A stretch of 64,000 bases of DNA from Bradyrhizobium sp. S69. Its GTDB lineage: Bacteria; Pseudomonadota; Alphaproteobacteria; Rhizobiales; Xanthobacteraceae. The stretch lies in the NCBI RefSeq assembly GCF_009766005.1, contig NZ_LMUK01000041.1, positions 385,329 to 449,328 on the forward strand. The letters are read 5' to 3'. The notes under the pieces were generated by a model. That model ran no database searches. It was given only the letters and a program-made list of their open reading frames with translations, and was not told the DNA's origin. Below, in pieces: positions 16,889-25,578 of this stretch. A program made the position numbers and the translations under genes. Every line of letters begins with the position of its first letter. Position 1 is the stretch's first letter.

Positions 16889-18508
16889 ATGAAAAAATCG
16901 CTATCGGTTGCCGTGCTGCTGCTGGTGTCGGCGATGATGTTCGCGGCGCTGCCGTGGCCTGCCGCGCGGATAAAGGCCCAGACACCTGCGCCAACGCCAA
17001 CTCCAGCCCCCTATGTGCCGCAGGCGCAATTGTGCGCCAATGGAAGCAATACGCTGTGTTCGGTGCTGGCCGCCTATATCGGACCGAATCCGCGGTTGCA
17101 GAAGGGATTCGGTTACAACGGACTGTACGGCGCACCGCCGACGCAGCCGTCGGCGGATGTGCAAACGCCGTTCGACAACATGGCCTGGCAGATGTTCGTG
17201 GCGCTCAATTGGGCGGCAAGCGCGGTGAGCAAGCCTGTGGCCACCGGCCTGACGCAGCCTGGCCCGCGGGTCTGGCAAACCTATCGCAAGGTCAGCGAGC
17301 TGTTCGGCAATTCGAAGGTCAGGGCGCCTTGCGCCAGCATGCTGGCGTTGCCGGTTTTCGCGATCGGCTCCGACGGCAAGGGCAAGCCGTTGCCGAACAA
17401 CGAGGAATATCTGCAGGCATCGACCAACCGGCCGCTGATCGATGTCAACGGCAACTGGACGATTTTCGAACGGCGCGTCAACGATGTCGAGGCGAACTAT
17501 CTGCTGGCGCCCAACGGGCAATCGTCGCAGACGCTCACGACCATGTCCGGCCAGAAACACTTCATCGCCGCCAATCATCCCGACGGCGTGCAGTTCACCT
17601 CGTCGGCGACGGTTCCCGACGGAGCCAATGGCTCGATCGAGATCAAGGCGGCCTGGCGCATCATCGATCGCACGTCGGGTGACGATCCCTCACGCTTCTT
17701 CACGCAGCTTGTGTTCATCGCCGTGTCCGGCGATCTCGTGCGCGGCGGCCGCCCGTTTTGCCGGATCGAGCGGGTAGGGCTGGTGGGCCTGCACATCCTG
17801 CAGCGCAATCCGGTCGATCCCAAGAACCCCGAATTGCTGCCGCAATGGATCTGGGCCAGTTTCGAGCACGTCGACAACGCGCCGCTGGCGCAGGCGCCTT
17901 GCAACGTCCAGAACGGCTGCGGCGCGGCGAACCCGACGAAATGGATCAACCAGCCGAGCTGCGGCCCGGCCGCCGCGGTGCCGTCGACGCATTATTCGTT
18001 CTACCATCAGAACCCGCGGCCGACGCTGGGAACCAATATCGTGCCGTTGCAGCTGCTGGGCACCCACACGCAGTATCCGTGGAACAGGCAACAGCCCTAC
18101 GCCCATGGTGCGACGAGCCTCGCAACCGCGATGCCGCAGGCGACACGTTGCTGGGAGATCTATCCCACGACGCAGCAGCTCAATGGGCAATGGCAGAAGG
18201 CACTCGGCGCGGTGTCCAGCGTATTCCAGAATTACATGTTGGTCGGAACGCAATGGGGCGGGACGGTCGAGCCGCCGACGCCGCCAAATCCGGTGCCGGC
18301 CGATGCGGTGCCCGGCATGCTCTCCAACGTCACGCTGGAGACCTACATCCAGAACAACAATGGCAAGGGTAACGCCCCGGGATCCTGCGTCAGTTGCCAC
18401 AGCGTCGCGAAATTGCCGTTCGATAAAAAGACGTCCGCGAATTTCAGCTTCCTGCCGGGCCTCGCAGACCCGCTCAAGGCGCGCAGCCAGATCCAGACGG
18501 CGGAGTGA
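16889..18508 (+). CDS. Secreted protein with a single C-terminal c-type heme motif
   Basis: 539 residues. A signal peptide spans about residues 1-31 (SLSVAVLLLVSAMMFAALPW), then a Thr/Pro-rich linker. The large central region (MAWQMFVALNWAAS, GPRVWQTYRK, YNHYSF-like segments, many Trp and Asn) is not a family I can name. Near the C terminus Cys500-Val-Ser-Cys503-His504 is a c-type heme attachment site, with no obvious downstream axial Met. The protein is probably periplasmic and may be a redox partner or enzyme. It stands alone after a repeat-rich spacer; a GGGGGG-rich site lies ahead of the ATG. Annotators might call it cytochrome c family or hypothetical. Confidence 0.8.
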   Translation: MKKSLSVAVLLLVSAMMFAALPWPAARIKAQTPAPTPTPAPYVPQAQLCANGSNTLCSVLAAYIGPNPRLQKGFGYNGLYGAPPTQPSADVQTPFDNMAWQMFVALNWAASAVSKPVATGLTQPGPRVWQTYRKVSELFGNSKVRAPCASMLALPVFAIGSDGKGKPLPNNEEYLQASTNRPLIDVNGNWTIFERRVNDVEANYLLAPNGQSSQTLTTMSGQKHFIAANHPDGVQFTSSATVPDGANGSIEIKAAWRIIDRTSGDDPSRFFTQLVFIAVSGDLVRGGRPFCRIERVGLVGLHILQRNPVDPKNPELLPQWIWASFEHVDNAPLAQAPCNVQNGCGAANPTKWINQPSCGPAAAVPSTHYSFYHQNPRPTLGTNIVPLQLLGTHTQYPWNRQQPYAHGATSLATAMPQATRCWEIYPTTQQLNGQWQKALGAVSSVFQNYMLVGTQWGGTVEPPTPPNPVPADAVPGMLSNVTLETYIQNNNGKGNAPGSCVSCHSVAKLPFDKKTSANFSFLPGLADPLKARSQIQTAE

Positions 18509-18555
18509 GTCGGGGGCGTCATCCTGCGACTTTCCAAATGACTGAAAATGATTCT

Positions 18556-18646
18556 CGTCATGGCCGGGCTTGACCCGGCCATCCACGTCTTTTCATACTT
18601 GATTGCAACGAAGACGTGGATGCCCGGCACAAGGCCGGGCATGACG
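18556..18646. repeat. Palindromic intergenic repeat
   Basis: Arms CGTCATGGCCGGGCTTGACC and GGCCGGGCATGACG face each other around CATCCACGTC and GACGTGGATG. It lies in the 385-bp gap between 18508 and 18894, which otherwise shows nothing coding. A half-length relative is at 31189-31220. Confidence 0.7.
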
Positions 18647-18893
18647 GGCTAGAGCGAAAGCACCCGATTTCATTGGCCGCATTGTGAGGCAGACTCTCAG
18701 GATGACGACTGAGTTGGTGTAAAGGATGACTTGGCAGGCGGTGCCCGGATTTCGCTGCGCTTGATCCGCCTGACGCACGACGCATGACCGATATCCGGAT
18801 TTGCCTCGCGGCCCGTTCGCCCTTGCCATCATGAATGCCCAGCGAATATTGTCGGCGCGAAATTGATCGACGTAACGCGTAGGATGCGGTGAC

Positions 18894-19682
18894 ATGAAGC
18901 TATCCGGCAAGGTCGCCGTCATTACCGGTGCGGCGCGCGGCATCGGCAAGGCGTGCGCGGAACGGTTTCTCAGCGACGGCGTCAAGGTCGTGATTTCAGA
19001 CGTCGATGGCGAGGCGCTTGCCGGCACGGCTAAGGAACTGGGACGGCCCGATGATCTGCTGATGGTCGTGGCCGACGTGGCAAAACGCACCGACATCGAT
19101 GCGCTGGTCGCCACCGCCGTCAAGGCGTTCGGCAGGCTCGACATCATGGTCAACAATGCCGGCGTCGCCCGCAACCGGGATTTTCTGGAGATATCCGAGC
19201 AGGAGTTCGACGACGTCATCGCGATCAACCTGAAGGGCGCTTTCTTCGGCGTGCAAGCCGCGGCGAAGCAGATGATCGCGCAAGGCGGCGGCGGGGTCAT
19301 CATCAACATGTCCTCGGTCAACGCGCTGTTGGCGATTCCGACCCTGGCGACTTATGCGATCTCCAAGGGCGGCATGAAGCAACTCACTTCGGTGGCCGCG
19401 GTGGCGCTGGCGCCGCATCGCATCCGGGTCGTCGCGGTGGGACCCGGAACCATCCTGACCGACATGGTGTCCAGCGCGATCTTCTCGTCCGAGGATGCGC
19501 GCCGCAGCGTATTGTCGCGAACGCCGATCGGGCGCGGCGGCGAACCGGGCGAAGTCGCCTCCGTCGTCGCCTTCCTCGCCAGCGACGATGCGTCCTATAT
19601 CACCGGACAGACCATCTATCCGGACGGCGGCCGGCTGGTGCTGAATTACACGGTGCCGGTGAACGAGCCGGCAGGACGGTGA
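18894..19682 (+). CDS. SDR family oxidoreductase
   Basis: 262 residues, a classical SDR: VITGAARGIG at the N terminus, MVNNAGVAR, Ser in INMSSVNALL and the catalytic Y-x3-K in TYAISKGGM. The C-terminal ITGQTIYPDGGRLVLNY is typical of the 3-oxoacyl-ACP reductase/glucose-dehydrogenase-like group; the substrate is not known. The ATG at 18894 directly begins the Rossmann fold, with no strong ribosome site. It is a single gene between repeat elements. Confidence 0.93.
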   Translation: MKLSGKVAVITGAARGIGKACAERFLSDGVKVVISDVDGEALAGTAKELGRPDDLLMVVADVAKRTDIDALVATAVKAFGRLDIMVNNAGVARNRDFLEISEQEFDDVIAINLKGAFFGVQAAAKQMIAQGGGGVIINMSSVNALLAIPTLATYAISKGGMKQLTSVAAVALAPHRIRVVAVGPGTILTDMVSSAIFSSEDARRSVLSRTPIGRGGEPGEVASVVAFLASDDASYITGQTIYPDGGRLVLNYTVPVNEPAGR

Positions 19683-19707
19683 TCGCCTGCGTTCACGCCC
19701 ATTTCTG

Positions 19708-19843
19708 ACGTCATCCTGAGGTGCGCGCACTTGCGCGCCTCGAAGGATGGTGTTCAGCGTTGTGCGTGCGGCCATCCTTCGAGGCTCGCCAAGAGGCTCG
19801 CACCTCACGGGTGAACGCAATTGCGTTCATCCCGGGGATGACG
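19708..19843. repeat. Long palindromic repeat, copy 1 (relative at 23309-23446)
   Basis: Outer ends ACGTCATCC and GGATGACG flank the central arms CCTCGAAGGATG and CATCCTTCGAGG. The extra module CGGGTGAACGCAATTGCGTT is in the right arm here but in the left arm of the second copy. Confidence 0.8.
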
Positions 19844-19850
19844 GCGCGCT

Positions 19851-20351
19851 TCAGCGTTGCGCCTCCATTAGCGCGATCGCCATGATCTCGATTTCCTGAT
19901 CACCCGCGCCGACGATATCTCCGACGGCTTTGCCCATCAGAGACTTCGCCACGGGAGAGACGAACGAAATCGACCCGGCCTTCGGATCGGCCTCGTCCTC
20001 ACCGACGATACGATAGGTCTGCACGCGGCCATCGCCGCGTTGGAAGGTCACGATGCTGCCAAAGGCCACCACATCGATCGACGCGGGATCGGCGACGATC
20101 TGGGCGGTGCGAACCCTTGCCGCGAAGTAGCGGGCCTCGCGCAGCGGATTTGCGGCTTGGCGCCTTCGTTCGTTGACGTCCTCGATGGTGTTCGCGGCCT
20201 CGTACGCTTCGCGCGCCTGTTGCAGCTGGAACTCGAGCGCCTTCAATCCGGCGTCCGTCACGAGGTTCGGATGCGGTGAAATCGGGCGATCGGGCAGCAG
20301 CGTCTCCGACGCGGTCTCCGCACTGTCTTCCTTGGTGAAGGCGACACTCAA
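19851..20351 (-). CDS. GreA/GreB family transcription elongation factor
   Basis: 166 residues. After about 25 variable residues comes a helical hairpin (VTDAGLKALEFQLQQAREAY), then a C-terminal FKBP-like domain with YRIVGEDEADPKAGSISFVS and SPVAKSLMGKAVGD, both diagnostic of Gre factors. The second helix (EARYFAARVRTAQIV) resembles GreB more than GreA. Asp58 and Glu61 in EDVNER sit where the two acidic tip residues of Gre factors should be, so transcript-cleavage stimulation may be retained. It would rescue backtracked RNA polymerase. It is 46 bp downstream of pdxY on the same strand, probably co-transcribed. Confidence 0.88.
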   Translation of the reverse strand: MSVAFTKEDSAETASETLLPDRPISPHPNLVTDAGLKALEFQLQQAREAYEAANTIEDVNERRRQAANPLREARYFAARVRTAQIVADPASIDVVAFGSIVTFQRGDGRVQTYRIVGEDEADPKAGSISFVSPVAKSLMGKAVGDIVGAGDQEIEIMAIALMEAQR

Positions 20352-20397
20352 TCTCGAACTCCGAAATCCATCAAATTAGCGCGACGCAATCGTTGTA

Positions 20398-21261
20398 TCA
20401 TCCGACGGCGACGGCGTCGAACCGGCGTTTCGGATGGACCAGCAGTTCGGCGCTTTCGACGATGCGCATTTCCTCGGTGCCGGCAAGGGCGGTGCGTTCC
20501 AGCACCGCGAAGATCGCGGAAGCGGCATGACCGAGCGCTTCCGGCGTGTCGGCCCCGCCGATGCGCGCGGACACCAACAGCGAGGCAAAGAGATCGCCAG
20601 TCCCGGACGGGTTGATCGGCAGTTTTGGCGTGCGCACGCGCCAGGCCTTCACCCCGTTATTGGTCTGTTCGATCGCAATCGTTTCGATCGCGTTGTCCGG
20701 CGTGTCCGCCAGTTCGGCCGAGGTGACCACGATGGGCGAGGGACCCCGCGCCAGCAGCGTTTGCGCTTGCGCGATCATCTGATCCAATGTCGTGGTCTTG
20801 GCGCCGCACAACCATTCGAACTCGAAATGATTGGGCGTGATGATGTCGGCCAGCGGGCACAGGAGGTCGCGCACCAGCGGCGGGATATCGGCGTGCACGA
20901 ACAGGCCGCGATCGCGATCGCCCAGCACGGGATCGCAACAATAAGCGAGTTTTGGGTTGCGCGCCTTGGCGCGCGCGACGAAGTCGGCGACCACGGCGGC
21001 GATCTCGGCCGAGCCGAGATAGCCCGACAGGATCATGCTGGAGGTCTCGACCGCGCCGCGCTCCTCGACCCCGAGCAGGAGATCGCTGACCAGTTGCGCC
21101 TCGAGCACCCGGCCGCGAATGGTCGGATAGCCCGGGCGATTACTCAAGAGCGTGGTCGGCACCGCGACGACGTCGATGCCGTGCATCTGCATCGGAAAGG
21201 TCGCGGCGCTGTTGCCGACATGGCCGTAAGCCACCTGCGACTGAATCGAGATCACGCTCAT
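20398..21261 (-). CDS. pdxY: Pyridoxal kinase
   Basis: 287 residues, the normal size of PdxY. Starts SVISIQSQVAYGHVGNSAA, with FPMQMHGIDV after it. The ribokinase-fold motifs ITPNHFEFEWLCG and, near the C terminus, PSGTGDLFASLL (anion hole and catalytic Asp) are intact. It phosphorylates pyridoxal to pyridoxal 5'-phosphate in the salvage pathway. The small membrane protein gene at 21275 lies just upstream on the same strand and the Gre factor just downstream, suggesting a three-gene transcript. Confidence 0.95.
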   Translation of the reverse strand: MSVISIQSQVAYGHVGNSAATFPMQMHGIDVVAVPTTLLSNRPGYPTIRGRVLEAQLVSDLLLGVEERGAVETSSMILSGYLGSAEIAAVVADFVARAKARNPKLAYCCDPVLGDRDRGLFVHADIPPLVRDLLCPLADIITPNHFEFEWLCGAKTTTLDQMIAQAQTLLARGPSPIVVTSAELADTPDNAIETIAIEQTNNGVKAWRVRTPKLPINPSGTGDLFASLLVSARIGGADTPEALGHAASAIFAVLERTALAGTEEMRIVESAELLVHPKRRFDAVAVG

Positions 21262-21274
21262 GGGCTAAGCCGGA

Positions 21275-21448
21275 TCATCCGAACAGCGCGACATAGATCA
21301 CGTAGAGCCAGCCCAGGATGCCGTGGATGATCGCCCACAGGATCGAGTGGTTGTTGGCATAGGAGATCGCGATGGCGAGCGCCGATCCGAATCCGACGCC
21401 ATATTTCGCGCTCTCGACCCGCACGCCGTAGGTTCGATTTCCGTTCAT
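21275..21448 (-). CDS. Small membrane protein (57 aa)
   Basis: A short frame from ATG at 21448 to TGA at 21275. Translation starts MNGNRTYGVRVESAKYGVGF and continues through SALAIAISYANNHSILWAII to GILGWLYVIYVALFG. Two membrane segments flank a short NNHS turn, and the pattern looks like a conserved protein rather than chance. GGGGATC lies before the ATG. It ends 13 bp before pdxY starts. Function unknown. Confidence 0.7.
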   Translation of the reverse strand: MNGNRTYGVRVESAKYGVGFGSALAIAISYANNHSILWAIIHGILGWLYVIYVALFG

Positions 21449-21506
21449 GGTGATCCCCGAGTTGAAGGCCCGAGCCTACCCCGTGAGGAGGCCCGTCGGG
21501 AAGAGC

Positions 21507-21584
21507 GTAGCCCGGATGAGCTTTAGCGATATCCGGGTCGGCGCCTGAGTGGTCCCGGATATCGCAAACGCTCATCCGGGCTAC
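21507..21584. repeat. Palindromic repeat of the GTAGCCCGGATGAGC family
   Basis: Starts GTAGCCCGGATGAGCTTTAG and ends CGCTCATCCGGGCTAC, with inner GCGATATCCGGG/CCCGGATATCGC. It lies between two minus-strand genes and could also act as a terminator for the SDR... pdxY intergenic region. Confidence 0.75.
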
Positions 21585-21593
21585 TTGCTACAT

Positions 21594-22541
<948 letters not shown>

Positions 22542-22588
22542 GTTTGCTATCCTTTCGTGGAAAAATGCGTCCTGAGACTTGCGATATG

Positions 22589-22620
22589 TTGCACCCGGTG
22601 CATACATGCAAGGAGTGCAA
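22589..22620. promoter_or_regulatory. Nested palindromes between SDR and TetR genes (likely TetR operator)
   Basis: TGCACC-C-GGTGCA (22590-22602) is a perfect inverted repeat. TGCAT-AC-ATGCA (22599-22610) overlaps it and is also perfect. The outer TTGCAC (22589-22594) and GTGCAA (22615-22620) form a third pair. The cluster occupies the spacer directly before the TetR start codon. Confidence 0.65.
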
Positions 22621-23247
22621 ATGAAAGAATTATCCAGTCCGGTCGGCATGCGCGAACGCAAGCGCGCGGAGACCCATGCCCGGATTCAAGCCGAAGCCAT
22701 GCGGCTGTTCCTGGAACGCGGCTTCGACGCGGTGACGCTCGACGACATCGCAGCCGCCGTCGACGTTTCGCGGCGCAGCCTGTTCCACTATTTCGAATCC
22801 AAGGAGGAGATCGTCTTCTCCACCAAGGCCGAGTTTCCGCGGCTGGTCGCGGAGGCCCTCGGCCGGCGTCCGGCGGACGAGCCGCTGATGGACATGGCCG
22901 AGAACGCCATGATCGAGATGGCCACGCTTCATATTCCGGCACAGGCGCGCAACTACGCGCGGCTGATCCGCGATACGCCGGCGCTCAGGGCCGGAGATCA
23001 GGCCAAGTACGAATATGTCGAGCGGCTGTCGGCCAAGGTGATGGCGGAACGCAAAGGCCTCCCGGAAAACGACCTCGCCTGCCGGGTGACCGCGGCGACC
23101 GCGGTCGGCATCATCAAGCTGGCGATTGAGGCCTGGTTGACCAAGGGCGGCCCAAAGCTTGACGTCTTCATCAAGGACGCCTTTGCGGCGTTGAGGAACG
23201 TCGCGGTGGTGGATCATAGACGATCATCGGCGAAGAAGACGAAATGA
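22621..23247 (+). CDS. TetR/AcrR family transcriptional regulator
   Basis: 208 residues. The N-terminal helix-turn-helix reads RIQAEAMRLFLERGFDAVTL then DDIAAAVDVSRRSLFHYF, typical of TetR proteins. The rest is a helical ligand-binding and dimerisation domain with no name. ATG 22621 has AGGAG six bases upstream; the frame is open from 22579, but that would place the palindromic operator inside the coding region. It is divergent from the SDR gene at 21594, its most likely target. The effector is unknown. Confidence 0.92.
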   Translation: MKELSSPVGMRERKRAETHARIQAEAMRLFLERGFDAVTLDDIAAAVDVSRRSLFHYFESKEEIVFSTKAEFPRLVAEALGRRPADEPLMDMAENAMIEMATLHIPAQARNYARLIRDTPALRAGDQAKYEYVERLSAKVMAERKGLPENDLACRVTAATAVGIIKLAIEAWLTKGGPKLDVFIKDAFAALRNVAVVDHRRSSAKKTK

Positions 23248-23308
23248 GGGGGGCGGTCGCTCATCGCACTTCAACAGCGACGGGCTATTTGCTATTCCGC
23301 AAAGCGCA

Positions 23309-23446
23309 ACGTCATCCCCGGGATGAACGCAATTGCGTTCACCCGTGAGGTGCGCGCACTTTCGTGCGCGCCTCGAAGGATGGTGTTCAGCGCAGTGCGT
23401 GCGGCCATCCTTCGAGGCTCGCAAGAGCTCGCACCTCAGGATGACG
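23309..23446. repeat. Long palindromic repeat, copy 2
   Basis: Same element as 19708-19843, with central arms CCTCGAAGGATG and CATCCTTCGAGG in the same orientation. The AACGCAATTGCGTT module is in the left arm here. It lies between the TetR gene and the convergent lytic transglycosylase-like gene. Confidence 0.8.
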
Positions 23447-23473
23447 GCTGTAAGGATGACGTCGTCGGGCGGC

Positions 23474-24268
23474 CTAACCGCCGCCATCGGCGGCGAGGCG
23501 CAAAAACTGCCGCTTCATCGCGTCGACCCTGGAGACATAGGCGCTGACGAGATGATCGCCGCAGCGTTCGCCCGATATCATCTGGAAGTGACGGCGCGCG
23601 TAACGGGTGGCCGGTCCCGCGCCGCACAGATGGATGAAGGCCGCCAGATCCTGCTTCTGCTGCGGGGTTGGCTTGGCATCGCCCGCGACGTTGAGAACCG
23701 CCGCCACATGGCGGTCGAGATACACCGATGCCAACTCGACGGCATGGCTCGGAAGCGCGCGAATGTAGGGGCCGAACCCGCAGCCGCTATCGGTGACCGC
23801 GTTGTCGCGGATGCAGAACCGCGCGGCCTCGGCGTAGGCCGGATCGGTGGTCTGGAACAGGCCGACGGCGCTGGAGGCGGGCTGGTAGATCGCGAACGGG
23901 TTAAAACTCCACCGCCATCGCCAGTAGGTGCGATCCACCGGATTGCCTGAGCTCTCGATCTGCGCCAGCGCGGCCAACAGTTCGGGTGGGATCGACGGGG
24001 TCGAATAAATACGAAACAGCGCCCCGTATTGCCGCCACGTCTCGGCTGGTTCCTTGTCGAGCCGATGGCCGACGAAGAAGAACAGTTCGGTCGGCTTGTG
24101 GATCACGTGATAGATCAGGTTGGTCAGTGCGAAGGTTGCCAGCAGGATCGCTGTGGCGCCTGTGATCCGAAGCGAGCGGGGTACGGTCGCAAGCCTCTCG
24201 CGCGCCCATTGTGCGCCCTGGCGCCAGCGGCGTAGGCGAGGGTGGGGGCGGCGGCTTTTTGCGGGCAT
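23474..24268 (-). CDS. Lytic transglycosylase-like protein
   Basis: 264 residues. A basic N terminus (PAKSRRPHPRLRRWRQG) precedes one membrane segment (ITGATAILLATFALTNLIYH). The periplasmic part carries PPELLAALAQIESSGNP with the catalytic-type Glu, and AVGLFQTTDPAY, both from the SLT lysozyme-like fold. Further conserved residues are SGCGFGPYIRALPSHAVELA and several Cys that may form disulfides. It probably cleaves or binds peptidoglycan at the inner-membrane face. The start at 24268 is preferred over 24322; the ribosome site is modest (GCGAGAAGC). A single gene. Confidence 0.82.
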   Translation of the reverse strand: MPAKSRRPHPRLRRWRQGAQWARERLATVPRSLRITGATAILLATFALTNLIYHVIHKPTELFFFVGHRLDKEPAETWRQYGALFRIYSTPSIPPELLAALAQIESSGNPVDRTYWRWRWSFNPFAIYQPASSAVGLFQTTDPAYAEAARFCIRDNAVTDSGCGFGPYIRALPSHAVELASVYLDRHVAAVLNVAGDAKPTPQQKQDLAAFIHLCGAGPATRYARRHFQMISGERCGDHLVSAYVSRVDAMKRQFLRLAADGGG

Positions 24269-24403
24269 GCTTCTCGCGGAATGCGTGGGGCACAATAACG
24301 GAACCTGAGCGCCGTTAATCATCTTTCGGTGCGGCTTCCTGGGTTAACACATTGGTTAGTCTCTTGCGGGCATTTTCGCATCTCCATTAATCAGGGAGAC
24401 ACC

Positions 24404-24676
24404 ATGTCCGACGTCACCATTCCCGGCGGTAAAATTCGCGCGTTCGTCGAACGGATCGAAAATATCGACAGCGAGATCCAGCAGTTGAACGAGCAAAAGA
24501 AGGAAGTGTTCGCGGAGGCCAAGGGCGACGGATTTGACGTCAAGATCCTCAAAGAGATCGTCAAACTTCGAAAGCAGGATGAGGAAGAGCGCGACGAGCG
24601 CGAGAGCATGCTCGATCTCTACATGCGCGCCATGGAACAGGCCACTCCGGCAGAAAAAACCGCCAAAGCTGCTTGA
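24404..24676 (+). CDS. DUF2312 (UPF0335) family protein
   Basis: 90 residues: KIRAFVERIENIDSEIQQLN then KEVFAEAKGDGFDVKILKEI and RKQDEEERDERESMLDLYM. This acidic coiled-coil small protein is near-universal in alphaproteobacteria and is classed as DUF2312; a nucleic-acid-associated role has been guessed but not shown. CAGGGAGAC precedes the ATG at 24404. A single gene, followed by a palindromic repeat at 24755. Confidence 0.93.
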   Translation: MSDVTIPGGKIRAFVERIENIDSEIQQLNEQKKEVFAEAKGDGFDVKILKEIVKLRKQDEEERDERESMLDLYMRAMEQATPAEKTAKAA

Positions 24677-24754
24677 TGAAGCAGGGCCGCGTGATGAAGG
24701 AGGGCGGGTTTGCCAGCGCTGACCCGCCCTCTCGTCCGTCCTAGCGGCGGGGGC

Positions 24755-24865
24755 GTAGCCCGGATGAGCCAACGGGTCGCGCGAAGGCGCGCCCGGCGAC
24801 AGGCTCCGCGATATCCGGGACCACCCAACGCCGCCCCCGGATATCGCTGCGCTCATCCGGGCCAC
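24755..24865. repeat. Composite palindromic repeat of the GTAGCCCGGATGAGC family
   Basis: Starts GTAGCCCGGATGAGCCAACG and ends GCTCATCCGGGCCAC. Inside the left arm is ACGGGTCGCGCGAA...GGCGACAGGCTCCG, the core of the repeat at 4451 and 39459, so two repeat families are fused here. Confidence 0.7.
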
Positions 24866-24904
24866 TAACTAAACCCATTCCCGGCGGTCTCGCTCGACAC
24901 CGTC

Positions 24905-24933
24905 TTGACAAAGGCTCCGGTTTTTAAAATAAT
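24905..24933 (+). promoter_or_regulatory. Sigma-70-like promoter of the TetR gene at 24941
   Basis: TTGACA at 24905-24910 and AATAAT at 24928-24933 are separated by 17 bp; TAAAAT at 24925 is an overlapping alternative. Transcription would start at about 24939-24941, that is, at the ATG. No Shine-Dalgarno sequence fits in between. Confidence 0.5.
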
Positions 24934-24940
24934 CACCGTT

Positions 24941-25549
24941 ATGCCAAAAAGAGTCGATATCGAAATGCAACAGCGCTCGATTGCCAGTGCTGCCATCAGC
25001 GTCATTCACGGAGCGGGGCTGGAAGGGACCAGGCTGCGCGACGTCGCGCGTGCCGCGCATGTCACGACCGGGGCCGTTACCCATTATTTCGACGGCAAGG
25101 AAGCCGTTTTGGAGGCTGCGCTCGAAGAGGTCGTGCGCCGAACGTTGCAGCGACTGGGCCGTGGTCGGCACAAGCCTCCGAAAGATGTCGAGACCTTTGT
25201 CGCGCAGGCATGTGCCCATCTCCCGGTCGATGAAGCGAGCCAGATGGAATGGCGCGTCTGGCTGGCGTTCTGGGGAAAGGCCATTGCCGATGATCGGCTT
25301 CGCGCGATCCATCGTCGCTACTACGAAGCCTTTGTCGAGCACGTGGCGCATGTGCTGCGGGCGCTCAAGCCGAACACATCGTCGCGCGAGGCGCTGCTGA
25401 CCGCGGATGCGGTGATCGCAACCCTGGACGGCGTCGGCGTTCGCGCGATTCTGGAGCCGGAACATTGGCCTTCGAAGCGCCAGCGGCAGACGGCAACAGC
25501 GCTGCTGGTACCGCTCTTGAGGGAATTTGAAGGCGCAAAGAAAGTTTGA
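24941..25549 (+). CDS. TetR family transcriptional regulator (BetI-like)
   Basis: 202 residues. Helix-turn-helix: GLEGTRLRDVARAAHVTTGA then VTHYFDGKEAVLEAAL. The C-terminal domain has MEWRVWLAFWGKAIADDRLR, the pattern of the BetI-type ligand domain; choline genes are absent here, so BetI function is not implied. The predicted promoter lies so close to the ATG at 24941 that the mRNA may be leaderless. It is followed 29 bp later by the dienelactone hydrolase gene on the same strand, probably an operon and its target. Confidence 0.9.
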   Translation: MPKRVDIEMQQRSIASAAISVIHGAGLEGTRLRDVARAAHVTTGAVTHYFDGKEAVLEAALEEVVRRTLQRLGRGRHKPPKDVETFVAQACAHLPVDEASQMEWRVWLAFWGKAIADDRLRAIHRRYYEAFVEHVAHVLRALKPNTSSREALLTADAVIATLDGVGVRAILEPEHWPSKRQRQTATALLVPLLREFEGAKKV

Positions 25550-25578
25550 CCTGACGATGAGCGGAGGAGGTGGTGCCG

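Noticed and set aside
19851..20351. GreB-like protein read as lacking the acidic catalytic tip
   Set aside because: Aligning the second helix with GreB places Asp58 and Glu61 of EDVNER at the tip, so the acidic pair appears retained.
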